A DNA stretch of 64,000 bases from an uncultured Eubacteriales bacterium (GTDB lineage: Bacteria; Bacillota; Clostridia; Oscillospirales; Oscillospiraceae), in contig CABSBF010000001.1 of assembly GCA_902475855.1 (NCBI GenBank), positions 37,115 through 101,114 of the forward strand, written 5' to 3'. Below, piece after piece: positions 8,831 through 16,366 of this stretch. A program made the translations under genes and the position numbers. Each line of letters starts with the position of its first letter. Positions within the stretch are counted from its first letter, which is position 1. The notes beneath the pieces were generated by a model. It made no database searches and was not told the DNA's origin. It worked only from the letters and a program-made list of their open reading frames with translations.

Positions 8831-8876
8831 AAAAAATCCAGAGGCGGCGCAGCTGCGCCGCCTCTGGATTTTTTAT
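8831..8876. terminator. strong bidirectional Rho-independent terminator
   Basis: A perfect self-complementary stem, CCAGAGGCGGCGCAG with its complement (8838-8867), is flanked by AAAAAA on the left and TTTTTT on the right. It can therefore stop transcription from both strands. It closes the CobW operon. Confidence 0.92.
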
Positions 8877-8879
8877 TGA

Positions 8880-9174
8880 GGTTGAATGATAACCTGCAAA
8901 CTATATGGAACCGTGCGCGGAAGCCCGCTGCAAGCTCTTCCCCCCATCTGGCATTGGTCGAGTCCGCATATGCTGCACACAATAGTCACAGAAACCAGAA
9001 TAGCCGCATCGGAAGAAGGGGCTATCTTTATCAATAGCTGGTATGCTATAACAATCATTACTTGTCGCTGATGTTGCGACATTTTTATACTTTTTGACAA
9101 TAATGTTTTAGATTAGAACGATGCAGCTTTCGTCCCGACCAGATTGGATATAAACGCTCCTATATCAACCAATT
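8880..9174. other. intergenic stretch without a supported gene
   Basis: About 295 bp between the terminator and the DUF5662 gene. Open frames of 61 and 75 codons exist on opposite strands, but neither has a ribosome-binding site or recognisable content. No tRNA, riboswitch or repeat was seen. Confidence 0.5.
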
Positions 9175-9738
9175 TCATTTGGAGTCTTCCTGTGCAAAAG
9201 GTCTCCCTTTTAGGACAACCTCCCGGATAAAGCGGAATGTCTCCTTCTCTCCCCGGTCACGCAGCATGGTCAGTATGTACGTCAGTTCCCGTTTTGTCTT
9301 CTGGTGCATCATTATGGACTCTCTGGCTTCCAGCGCGTGTTCAAAATAGTCCAACGCATCACCGTCGCGATAGTTTTTTCCATGGTAGACCTTGCAGGCC
9401 GCAATCCGGTCCATTACCATCTCCACAAAGAACACCCGTGGCATGGGTACCGGCGCATATCGTTTTGTGGTCAAATCCAGATCAGTCCAATATTCAAAGT
9501 GATGCCGGTTGCGCCCTTTGTGGTGCATCCATGCCACAGAGTATCCGTTCTCCTCGCGCTCCTCCGTATTGGGGCTGCGCGTCCCCTGGTAGTATTTTGC
9601 TCCGGCGCGGAACTCCGTCCATGAGTATTTTGACAGATCGTGTGTCAATCCGCGCCAGTATAGTCCGACGCGAAAGCAGTGCTTGCACACGATCAAACGG
9701 TGCCGCGTAATTGTCTTGAAATGCTTCCAGGGGTGCAT
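9175..9738 (-). CDS. DUF5662 family protein
   Basis: A 187-residue soluble protein of a family frequent in Clostridia. Conserved features are the His-rich opening HPWKHFKTITRHRLIVCKHC, GLTHDLSKYSWTEF with an HD pair, the HHKGRNRHHFEYW motif, and MPRVFFVEMVMDRIAACKVY. The clustered His/Asp residues suggest a metal-dependent HD-like fold, though the biochemical role of the family is not established as far as I know. It is a single gene with intergenic space on both sides. Confidence 0.8.
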   Translation of the reverse strand: MHPWKHFKTITRHRLIVCKHCFRVGLYWRGLTHDLSKYSWTEFRAGAKYYQGTRSPNTEEREENGYSVAWMHHKGRNRHHFEYWTDLDLTTKRYAPVPMPRVFFVEMVMDRIAACKVYHGKNYRDGDALDYFEHALEARESIMMHQKTKRELTYILTMLRDRGEKETFRFIREVVLKGRPFAQEDSK

Positions 9739-9836
9739 ATCGGTTTGCCTCCAGATTTCTCAGTCCATCCGGTGCCTCGCCCCGGATTTACCATCATTAT
9801 ACTGTTTCCCTCATAAAAAAACAACATTCATTTCAT

Positions 9837-10529
9837 CTACTCTGTTTCCGACAGAGCTCGCTCCAGTTTTTGAAGTGCCTTTTTCTCAATTCTGCTGACA
9901 TAGCTGCGGCTGATGCCGCTCTGCGCGGCAATTTCCCTCTGTGTCAGCGGGCGACGGTTGAACAAGCCGTAGCGCAGGATAATAATGTTTCTCTCCCGTT
10001 CGCTCAGCCGCGTGTCGATCATCTGATACAGGCGGGAATATACTTCCCTATCGGACATCTGTTCAAATAAATCCTCATCAGAGCAGATAACATCCATTAG
10101 GGAAAGCGCATTGCCGTCCTTTCCTGTTTCGATCATCTCCGAAAGAGAAACATCCGAAGCGCTCTTCCTCTGCCCACGAAAGTACATGAGGATCTCATTT
10201 TCCACACATCTGGCGGCGTAGGTTGCAAGGCGGGCACCCTTACTTGCATCGAAGGTCGAGATTCCCTTAATCAAACCGATCGTGCCGATGGAAATCAGGT
10301 CTTCCTGATCTGCCGTCTGTGTATAGTATTTTTTCATGATATGCGCAACCAGCCGCAGATTCCGTTCAATCAGTATATTTCTGGCCTCAAGATCTCCCTG
10401 GGCTGCCAGTGCCAGATAGTGCTGTTCTTCCTTGGCGCTTAATGGCTTTGGAAAGGAACCGCTTCCGTTTGACAGCCGCAGAGAATACAGGATGCTTCCG
10501 AGCATCAGCCAGACTGCTGCGCCGAGCAT
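9837..10529 (-). CDS. sigK: RNA polymerase sporulation sigma factor SigK
   Basis: A 230-residue sigma-70 factor with the SigK pattern. A short hydrophobic pro-region (LGAAVWLMLGSILYSL) is followed by FPKPLSAKEE, the region 2 stretch RNLRLVAHIMKKY and DLISIGTIGLIKGISTF, and the region 4 helix-turn-helix LTQREIAAQSGISRSYVSRI. SigK drives late mother-cell genes for coat and cortex. The pro-sequence in Bacillus is removed by SpoIVFB. The gene is uninterrupted, with no skin-type element. ATG 10529 is preceded by GGGGGTGA, which lies inside an 11-bp hairpin (10535-10561). The frame is open 14 codons further, but those codons would cross the hairpin and lack a ribosome-binding site. Confidence 0.93.
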   Translation of the reverse strand: MLGAAVWLMLGSILYSLRLSNGSGSFPKPLSAKEEQHYLALAAQGDLEARNILIERNLRLVAHIMKKYYTQTADQEDLISIGTIGLIKGISTFDASKGARLATYAARCVENEILMYFRGQRKSASDVSLSEMIETGKDGNALSLMDVICSDEDLFEQMSDREVYSRLYQMIDTRLSERERNIIILRYGLFNRRPLTQREIAAQSGISRSYVSRIEKKALQKLERALSETE

Positions 10530-10534
10530 AAAAT

Positions 10535-10561
10535 CACCCCCGAATACTCTATTCGGGGGTG
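10535..10561 (-). promoter_or_regulatory. hairpin sequestering the sigK ribosome-binding site
   Basis: CACCCCCGAAT (10535-10545) and ATTCGGGGGTG (10551-10561) pair perfectly around a 5-nt loop. In the mRNA the second-copied arm is the GGGGGTGA ribosome-binding site 5-7 nt before the sigK ATG. There is no T-run, so it is more likely a translational block or processing site than a terminator. The downstream end of ispA is only 17 bp away. Confidence 0.7.
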
Positions 10562-10577
10562 GCAAGTCCATATTCCG

Positions 10578-11450
10578 CTATTTTTCTCGGCTCACCAGCC
10601 GCTGTGCCAGCTCCATTAAAAAATCTGCGCCATCAAAACCATCCAGCGCCGTAATCGCTCGCTGTGTCTCAGCCGCAATCATCTCACGGCAGGCATCCAC
10701 ACCGTAAAGGCGGACAAAAGTGTTCTTGTGTTCATCCACACCGACTGCTTTCCCAATCTTATCTGCATCGCCGACAACGTCCAGAATATCATCCTCAATT
10801 TGGAATGCAAGGCCGATCGCATCGGCATAGGCGGACGCAGCCTCCTGCTGCATCACGCTGCCGCCGGCAGCGATTACACCGAGCTGACAGGCCGCAGAAA
10901 TGAGCGCCCCGGTTTTGCGTGACTGGATAGCACGGACTTCTTTCTCCGTGCAGGCACGCTTCTCTGCCTCCATATCCAGCGTCTGTCCGCCGACCATGCC
11001 CAGTTCTCCTGCGCACAGAGAAAGCACCTGCACCGCACGGACAATCTGCGCCGCCGGCAGCTTTGCCCTTGTCAAAAAGCGGAAGGACGCAGTCAGAAGG
11101 CCGTCGCCGGCCAGCACTGCCGTCGCCTCGCCATAGACCTTGTGATTGGTTGGACGGCCGCGGCGCAGGTCGTCGTTATCCATGCAGGGCAGATCGTCAT
11201 GAATCAGGCTGTAGGTATGCACCATTTCCACTGCCGCCGCAAAGGGCAGCGCGTTCTCTGCCTTTCCCCCGCAGAGTACACAGAATGCCAGAGTCAGCGC
11301 GGGACGCAGCCGTTTCCCGCCGGCCAGCAGACTATAGCGCATGGCGTCAAACAGCACCTGCTGAGGCTCCTCCGGCTCGATAAAGCACTGCTGCAGATAT
11401 CCCTCGACCTCATCGGTATAGCGGCGCAGCCGCTCGTCAAACTGATTCAT
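10578..11450 (-). CDS. ispA: polyprenyl (farnesyl/geranyl) diphosphate synthase
   Basis: A 290-residue class I isoprenyl diphosphate synthase. The first Asp-rich motif is HDDLPCMDNDDLRRGRPTNH and the second is QIEDDILDVVGD. GGKRLRPAL supplies the isopentenyl-diphosphate binding basic residues. It makes C15 (or C10/C20) prenyl chains for undecaprenyl phosphate and quinones. ATG 11450 is used because it lies within the overlapping end of xseB, the usual xseB-ispA coupling. Longer starts exist but are not supported. Chain length cannot be fixed by inspection. Confidence 0.92.
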   Translation of the reverse strand: MNQFDERLRRYTDEVEGYLQQCFIEPEEPQQVLFDAMRYSLLAGGKRLRPALTLAFCVLCGGKAENALPFAAAVEMVHTYSLIHDDLPCMDNDDLRRGRPTNHKVYGEATAVLAGDGLLTASFRFLTRAKLPAAQIVRAVQVLSLCAGELGMVGGQTLDMEAEKRACTEKEVRAIQSRKTGALISAACQLGVIAAGGSVMQQEAASAYADAIGLAFQIEDDILDVVGDADKIGKAVGVDEHKNTFVRLYGVDACREMIAAETQRAITALDGFDGADFLMELAQRLVSREK

Positions 11451-11673
11451 CCCGCAGCTCCGTTTCCACGGGTGCACCGTCTGCGCCCTTTGTCATCTGT
11501 AAAACTTTCAGCTCCGCATCGTCCAGCAGCTTGTTGCAGGAGGCAGCAAGTGAAGTTCCCTCTTCAAAGAGTTTCAGCGCTTCTTCCAAGGCGACATCGC
11601 CATTCTCCATTCGCCGGACGATCTCCTCCAGCCGGGTGACCGACTGCTCAAAGGTCATGGATTCTTTTTTCAT
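11437..11673 (-). CDS. xseB: exodeoxyribonuclease VII small subunit
   Basis: A 78-residue acidic helical protein with the XseB core TFEQSVTRLEEIVRRMENGD, followed by LEEALKLFEEGTSLAASCNKLL. It associates with XseA to degrade single-stranded DNA. Its start overlaps the xseA end by 26 bp and its stop overlaps the ispA start by 14 bp, so all three are translationally coupled. Confidence 0.95.
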   Translation of the reverse strand: MKKESMTFEQSVTRLEEIVRRMENGDVALEEALKLFEEGTSLAASCNKLLDDAELKVLQMTKGADGAPVETELRDESV

Positions 11674-12868
11674 CTGCTTCCTCCAACTGTGTAATCTGCG
11701 CCTGCGCGCTGCCGTCCGCAAAGGTAATCCGCACCGTTTTCCCAACGGACAATTCCCGGATGCTGCGCACCGGAGCTCCCCCGCTGCGCACCAGACTGTA
11801 GCCGCGGCTCAAAACCTTCAGGGGGCTCATCGCGTCCAGCTTTGCCGTCAAGCGGACAAAACGCTCCCGATCACGGCTCAAAAGATTCTGTGACGCCGCG
11901 CAGAGACGTCGCAGCAGGAAATCAAGCAGCATACGGCGGTCATTCAGATAGTTTGCCGGACTGCGCAGGCAGCGTGCAGACACAAGCGCCGCCACGCGCT
12001 GGCGTTCGGTTTTCATGCGTTTTCGGATCTGCATCAGCAGGATCGCCTGCTGCGCAGCAAGATGCTGCCGCAGTTCTGTCTGATCCGGCACGGCCAGCTC
12101 CGCCGCATTCGACGGCGTTGCCGCACGCAGGTCGGCCACAAAATCCGAAATCGTGACGTCCGGTTCATGACCGACGGCGGAAATGACCGGAATTTCGGAA
12201 TCTGCAATCGCACGCGCCACGGCCTCATCATTGAACGCCCAGAGATCTTCGATTGAGCCTCCGCCGCGGCCGGTAATGATCAGGTCGGCCACATGATAGC
12301 GGTTGGCATAGCGCAGCGCACTGACGATTTCCCCCGGAGCCTCGGCACCCTGCACGCGCACGGCAAGCAGCACGACCTCCGTCAGCGGATAGCGCTTGCG
12401 CAGAATGCGCAGCATGTCATGCAGCGCGGCACCCGCAGATGACGTGATGATTGCAATTCGATGAGGAAAGCGCGGCAGGTTTTTTTTCCTCTCCTGAGAA
12501 AACAGTCCCTCTGCCTGCAATTTCGCCTTGAGTTGCTCAAAGGCGACATGCAGATCCCCAACGCCGTCCGGCGTAAGCTCCGTGCAATAGAGCTGATATG
12601 CACCATCGCGCGGAAAGATCGAAATACGTCCGCCTGCGATAACCTTCATGCCGTTTTCCGGGCGAAAACGCAGACGGTAAGCATTGCCGCGGAACATCAC
12701 GCAGCGCAGCGCGCCCTGTGAATCCTTCAGCGTAAAATAATGATGCCCGGAAGGATAAACTTTATAATTGCTGATTTCTCCTCGAATAAAAACGCCGCTG
12801 AGAAACTCGTCCTCTTCAAAACGCAGGCGCAGATACTCATTGATCTGCGATACTTCATAAACCTGCAT
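11648..12868 (-). CDS. xseA: exodeoxyribonuclease VII large subunit
   Basis: A 406-residue XseA. The N-terminal OB-fold (residues 1-100) includes FIRGEISNYKVYPSGHHYFTL. The catalytic domain holds ITSSAGAALHDMLRIL, ITGRGGGSIEDLWAFNDE and SAVGHEPDVTISDFVADLRA. A coiled-coil region follows, and the C-terminal MSPLKVLSRGYSLV segment is typical. It forms the processive ssDNA exonuclease with XseB, used in mismatch and recombination repair. The start overlaps the Kae1-like gene by 14 bp. Confidence 0.96.
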   Translation of the reverse strand: MQVYEVSQINEYLRLRFEEDEFLSGVFIRGEISNYKVYPSGHHYFTLKDSQGALRCVMFRGNAYRLRFRPENGMKVIAGGRISIFPRDGAYQLYCTELTPDGVGDLHVAFEQLKAKLQAEGLFSQERKKNLPRFPHRIAIITSSAGAALHDMLRILRKRYPLTEVVLLAVRVQGAEAPGEIVSALRYANRYHVADLIITGRGGGSIEDLWAFNDEAVARAIADSEIPVISAVGHEPDVTISDFVADLRAATPSNAAELAVPDQTELRQHLAAQQAILLMQIRKRMKTERQRVAALVSARCLRSPANYLNDRRMLLDFLLRRLCAASQNLLSRDRERFVRLTAKLDAMSPLKVLSRGYSLVRSGGAPVRSIRELSVGKTVRITFADGSAQAQITQLEEADEKRIHDL

Positions 12869-13784
12869 GGTGCGCCCTCCATGTCAAGATGGCCGTTCCC
12901 ATTGCATTGTCAGTGGAAAACTCCGGGGCGCAGAACACTGCCGGCAGTATCTTGCAGCGTTCGCGCAGCATGGTATTGGACGACACGCCTCCCGCAAATA
13001 CAACGTCGCAGCCGGGATGTTCTCTGAGCGCATGTTCCGTTGCTTCCGCAATTGCACCGATCAGGCAGCGCAGCACATACCCTGCCGTATCTGCCTTTGA
13101 GGCTCCGCGGGCATAAAACTCCTGCACCTTATTCTGAACGCCGGAAAGAGAGAATTCCGTTCCGTGAACCTTGACCCGGAAGCGTTCCTTTCCGTCCGCT
13201 TCCCTGCTCAGCGCATCCAGCGCTTTGCCGGAGGGAAACGGCAGCTCCAGAAGCTGGCCTGTGCGGTCGATAAGCTGGCCTGCGGAAATATCCGACGTCC
13301 CACCAATCTTCTCCGCATGGACACTTACTCCCTCCGGTGTGACATACAGAAGTTCCGTGGTTCCGCCGGACAGATGCCATGCAAGGTGGGGCCTGTCCAT
13401 CAGATCCATCCGTCCCGCCGACCAGAGAGAGGCCGCAATGTGTCCCTGCTGGTGAGAAAAGGAATAGACCGGAATATGCAGCGCGGCGGCCAGCACCTCG
13501 GCCTGCGACTGCCCTGCAAGAAAACACGGCATGTAAGACCCCTCAACCGCCCGCGGCCGTGTGCTTGCGCCGACGGCGTCCAGCCGCAGCTCACCCATAT
13601 CGCAAAACAGCCTGTCGGCAAGCTCCGGCAGGCGTTTTACATGTGCAAACAGAGCGTCGCTCTGCCGCAGTCCCAGCGTGCCCGGTGCAACATCGAGCAA
13701 TCTGGAAACATTTTTCCCCTCTGCACCGTTAAAAACGGCGACAGAAGTCGTATAGTTGCTGGTATCAAAGCCCAGTACCGTCAT
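12855..13784 (-). CDS. Kae1/TsaD-like paralogue
   Basis: A 309-residue ASKHA-fold protein related to TsaD (t6A tRNA modification). LGFDTSNYTTSVAVF is the phosphate-binding opening, HQQGH is the metal-binding HxxxH pair, and FAGGVSSNTMLRE the ATP-binding loop. It is shorter than true TsaD and lies between nusB and xseA, a position where many Clostridia carry this second Kae1-like gene. It is therefore probably not the housekeeping TsaD. The substrate is unknown. Its start overlaps the nusB stop by 4 bp. Confidence 0.82.
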   Translation of the reverse strand: MTVLGFDTSNYTTSVAVFNGAEGKNVSRLLDVAPGTLGLRQSDALFAHVKRLPELADRLFCDMGELRLDAVGASTRPRAVEGSYMPCFLAGQSQAEVLAAALHIPVYSFSHQQGHIAASLWSAGRMDLMDRPHLAWHLSGGTTELLYVTPEGVSVHAEKIGGTSDISAGQLIDRTGQLLELPFPSGKALDALSREADGKERFRVKVHGTEFSLSGVQNKVQEFYARGASKADTAGYVLRCLIGAIAEATEHALREHPGCDVVFAGGVSSNTMLRERCKILPAVFCAPEFSTDNAMGTAILTWRAHHAGL

Positions 13785-14239
13785 TGCTGTTCTTCCTTTT
13801 TCTGTCCACGCGCAATAGAGCCGAGAATTCCGTTGACAAAAGAAACCACCTCGGCGTCCTCATACTTCCGGGTCAGCTCGACACATTCGTTGATCGCCAC
13901 GCCCGTCGGGACATCCTGCATATACAGCATCTCAAAAATTGCCAGCCGCATGGCCGCCTTGGTAAAGCGGGAAATCCGGTGCAGATTCCAGCCGATGGCA
14001 TACTGCGCAATCAGCGCGTCCAGTTCATCCGCATGGGCGGCTACACCCTCCACACAGGTGCGGATATACTCCATCTGCTTTTTGCTGGGGCGCTCGGTAT
14101 AGACCTCATTCTCCCCGGCAAGGCCGGAGTAGTATTCCTTTTCCATGCGTGTTTGCAGTGCTTCCTCCGGCGTCTGCGCGGTATAGTCCAGCTCGTAGAT
14201 CAGATGAGCTGCAACTTCTCTGGCATTTGAGCGTGTCAT
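13781..14239 (-). CDS. nusB: transcription antitermination factor NusB
   Basis: A 152-residue all-helical protein. Recognisable are the N-terminal SNAREVAAHLIYELDY and the conserved core AAMRLAIFEMLYM, VAINECVELTRKY and FVNGILGSI. It binds boxA RNA with NusE during rRNA antitermination. The C-terminal KKEEQQ tail runs into the next start through a 4-bp overlap. Confidence 0.94.
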   Translation of the reverse strand: MTRSNAREVAAHLIYELDYTAQTPEEALQTRMEKEYYSGLAGENEVYTERPSKKQMEYIRTCVEGVAAHADELDALIAQYAIGWNLHRISRFTKAAMRLAIFEMLYMQDVPTGVAINECVELTRKYEDAEVVSFVNGILGSIARGQKKEEQQ

Positions 14240-14265
14240 GGCGTTCTCCTTGGTATGTAAAAGTA

Positions 14266-14286
14266 GGGGTGCCTGGTCAGCACCCC
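14266..14286 (-). terminator. hairpin between the Asp23/Gls24 gene and nusB
   Basis: GGGGTGC (14266-14272) pairs with GCACCCC (14280-14286) in the 57-bp gap. On the minus strand a weak T-run (CTTTT) follows, so it may attenuate transcription into nusB rather than fully stop it. Confidence 0.45.
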
Positions 14287-14296
14287 GAAGCAGGTA

Positions 14297-14674
14297 TCAG
14301 TTCGTGGATTTTGGGACTGCGATGCCGCAGACGTTGACATTGACCGCCACCGGACGAACACCGGTCATGGAAACGACCTCGTTCATAATGCTCTCCTGAA
14401 CATTTTTAGCGACTGTCATCACGGCCTCACCCATTTTCACAACGAGGTTGCAGGAGATCGTAACATTCTGCTCTTCCATCGTGACGCGAATGCCGTTGCG
14501 CAGGTTCTTCTTGCCGAGAATCGTGGAAATATCAAAGGCCGCGGTAGTGCTCAGGCCGTAGACGCCCTCGACCTCACGAACTGCCAGCGCCGCAATCGAA
14601 GCGATGACGTCCTCAGAGATCAGAATGCGTCCGCCTTCCTGCGGCTGCTCAATGTACTTTTTTCCTTCTGCCAT
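14297..14674 (-). CDS. Asp23/Gls24 family envelope stress protein (YqhY-like)
   Basis: A 125-residue protein. GGRILISEDVIASIAALAVR, EVEGVYGLST and the C-terminal GVRPVAVNVNVCGI are the family pattern. The gene sits in the spoIIIA-nusB neighbourhood, where YqhY is found in Bacillus; there it affects lipid metabolism by tuning acetyl-CoA carboxylase. Only the location and the fold support that role here. Confidence 0.9.
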   Translation of the reverse strand: MAEGKKYIEQPQEGGRILISEDVIASIAALAVREVEGVYGLSTTAAFDISTILGKKNLRNGIRVTMEEQNVTISCNLVVKMGEAVMTVAKNVQESIMNEVVSMTGVRPVAVNVNVCGIAVPKSTN

Positions 14675-14773
14675 AGCGGTTTCCTTCCTTTCTGGAGTAC
14701 AGATCCTCTTTGGATTTCTATCCTATTCTATCACATTTTCCGAAAAATACAATATCCATTTCCGAAAAAAGCA

Positions 14774-15331
14774 TCATTCCACGCCGATCACGCGGATATC
14801 AGACAGCTTGAACTCCGTCTGCGCCAGCACAATATCGGCAACCAGCGATACATCTGTCTGCTTCAGCCCCTCCTTCGGCGCGGCGACTGCGAGGGAGATC
14901 CCGTCGTCAGAAATATATGCAACACAGTCGGCATATCCCTTGGCGACGACCAAACTTTCGATCTGTGACTCAGCCAGTGCATCGGATACAAGGCTCTCCA
15001 GCGCCTTGCTGCTGGTGGAGGTATCCTCCCCTTCTGCGTAGGCAATGGTCTCCTGCAGCAGCTCCACAGCCTCGTCTCGCGCCTTCTGCCGGGACAGCCG
15101 CATCTGCGCAAAGTACTCATTTGCGCTCTGACCGCTCTCCTGTGCCGCAAGCGCCGGCTGTGTCTGCGTTGTGTCGTTCAGTACAAGCGTGGATTCTCCC
15201 AGCACCTTGTCCGCATCAAGAACCTTGCTCAAATCCGTAGAATCTCTGCCATAGAGCCAGTTGAGGTAGATGCCGGCGCACACAAGCACCAGTACGCCCG
15301 CAATGATTGCATTGCGCTTCCATGTTTTCAT
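14774..15331 (-). CDS. spoIIIAH: stage III sporulation protein AH
   Basis: A 185-residue protein with one N-terminal membrane segment (IIAGVLVLVCAGIYLNWLYG) and an extracellular coiled and YscJ-like ring domain ending in LAQTEFKLSDIRVIGVE. In the mother-cell membrane it binds forespore SpoIIQ and forms the channel across the intermembrane space. GGAGGAATGGAAC precedes ATG 15331, so this start is preferred to the upstream ATGs at 15349/15346, which overlap the spoIIIAG stop. Confidence 0.93.
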   Translation of the reverse strand: MKTWKRNAIIAGVLVLVCAGIYLNWLYGRDSTDLSKVLDADKVLGESTLVLNDTTQTQPALAAQESGQSANEYFAQMRLSRQKARDEAVELLQETIAYAEGEDTSTSSKALESLVSDALAESQIESLVVAKGYADCVAYISDDGISLAVAAPKEGLKQTDVSLVADIVLAQTEFKLSDIRVIGVE

Positions 15332-15345
15332 GTTCCATTCCTCCA

Positions 15346-15891
15346 TCATTTCATTTTGACCACCGTGATCTTATCCGTTCCAAGGCCCGTCAGCGACGAA
15401 ACCGCAGACACGATGCTCCACCGCACTGCCGCATTGTCTGCACCCTCGCTGACGATCAGCGCTCCCTGAAACTGCGGATAGACCACGCTTGAGATCGCTG
15501 CTTCATCATATGCGCTTCCCTGAGACAAAATAACCGTCTTTCGTTCCTCACTGGTCTGCGTGCCGGAATTCGTCTGCTCGCCGCTCGTCTTTATGTCGGA
15601 TTGGTAGTTTGTCTGCGCACCTCTGTGCAGTGTGAGCATAACGCTGACGCGGCCCGCACCGTCGATTTTCAGCAGCATTCTGGTAAGGCGCGCCTCAATC
15701 TCCTGCGCATAATCCTGTGGCTCTACAGCAGGGCTCTCACATGGTGTCTGCTGCTTCGTATTCTCTTTCTCACTGCCAAACGGAATTGCCAGCAGTGCCA
15801 GCCCGACCATCAGCACCAGGACGGCATATTTATATTTTTTCAGTGTGGAAATGAGCCTTCGCGCCCATTCGTTCCATTTTCTTCTATCCAT
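15346..15891 (-). CDS. spoIIIAG: stage III sporulation protein AG
   Basis: A 181-residue protein with a basic N-terminus, a membrane helix (YAVLVLMVGLALLAIPFG), a variable linker, and a ring-building domain (EIEARLTRMLLKIDGAGRVS, ILSQGSAYDEAAISSVVYP). In Bacillus SpoIIIAG assembles a large ring of the SpoIIIA-SpoIIQ feeding complex. Start overlaps the spoIIIAF stop by 8 bp. Confidence 0.94.
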   Translation of the reverse strand: MDRRKWNEWARRLISTLKKYKYAVLVLMVGLALLAIPFGSEKENTKQQTPCESPAVEPQDYAQEIEARLTRMLLKIDGAGRVSVMLTLHRGAQTNYQSDIKTSGEQTNSGTQTSEERKTVILSQGSAYDEAAISSVVYPQFQGALIVSEGADNAAVRWSIVSAVSSLTGLGTDKITVVKMK

Positions 15892-16366
15892 ATAATCTCC
15901 ACTCCTGTTGGTCGGATGGGATGTTCAATGAATCCCGGATATACGCCTCCAACGCCTGCGCTTGGTCCGGCGTCATGCTTCCCGTCAGTGTGACCGCTTC
16001 CGGCAGAGGCGTTTCTCCGTTCCCGACCGTGACCTCCGCCTGAATGATTCCGCCCAGCGCTTCGGCCTTCGCCTCAATATACCGCTGTGTATTCTCCCTG
16101 ACCAGTGCGCGCAGCATGGTCTGATAGTCCTTGGATGCCTGCTGTGTGCTGAATTTCTCCGGCTTTCCCAGCTCCGCAATGTGGACGGCAAGATCGGAGA
16201 GATTCAGACGCAGCAGAGGCGCAGACACGGTGAGCAGAATCAAAATTCCCGCAATGAACCGCGTGATTTTTTGAATTCTGCTGTTTTTCAGCAGTGCGCA
16301 GGCAAGCACCGAAAGCATACACGCCGCAATGATCGCCAAAAAATATGTTCTGATTTTTTCCATCAT
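15884..16366 (-). CDS. spoIIIAF: stage III sporulation protein AF
   Basis: A 160-residue protein with two N-terminal membrane helices (LAIIAACMLSVLACALL and FIAGILILLTVSAPLL) and a C-terminal ring-type domain (GIIQAEVTVGNGET). ATG 16366 overlaps the spoIIIAE stop in an ATGATG/TGA junction, behind AAGGTGG. The frame is open far upstream within spoIIIAE, but that part is a shadow. Confidence 0.92.
   Translation of the reverse strand: MMEKIRTYFLAIIAACMLSVLACALLKNSRIQKITRFIAGILILLTVSAPLLRLNLSDLAVHIAELGKPEKFSTQQASKDYQTMLRALVRENTQRYIEAKAEALGGIIQAEVTVGNGETPLPEAVTLTGSMTPDQAQALEAYIRDSLNIPSDQQEWRLYG

Noticed and set aside
8880..9174. Possible RNA gene in the intergenic stretch
   Set aside because: No strong promoter, stem or terminator was found there.
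10531..10561. Hairpin before sigK as a terminator of the ispA transcript
   Set aside because: No T-run follows and the stem covers the ribosome-binding site, so a translational role fits better. Partial termination cannot be excluded.
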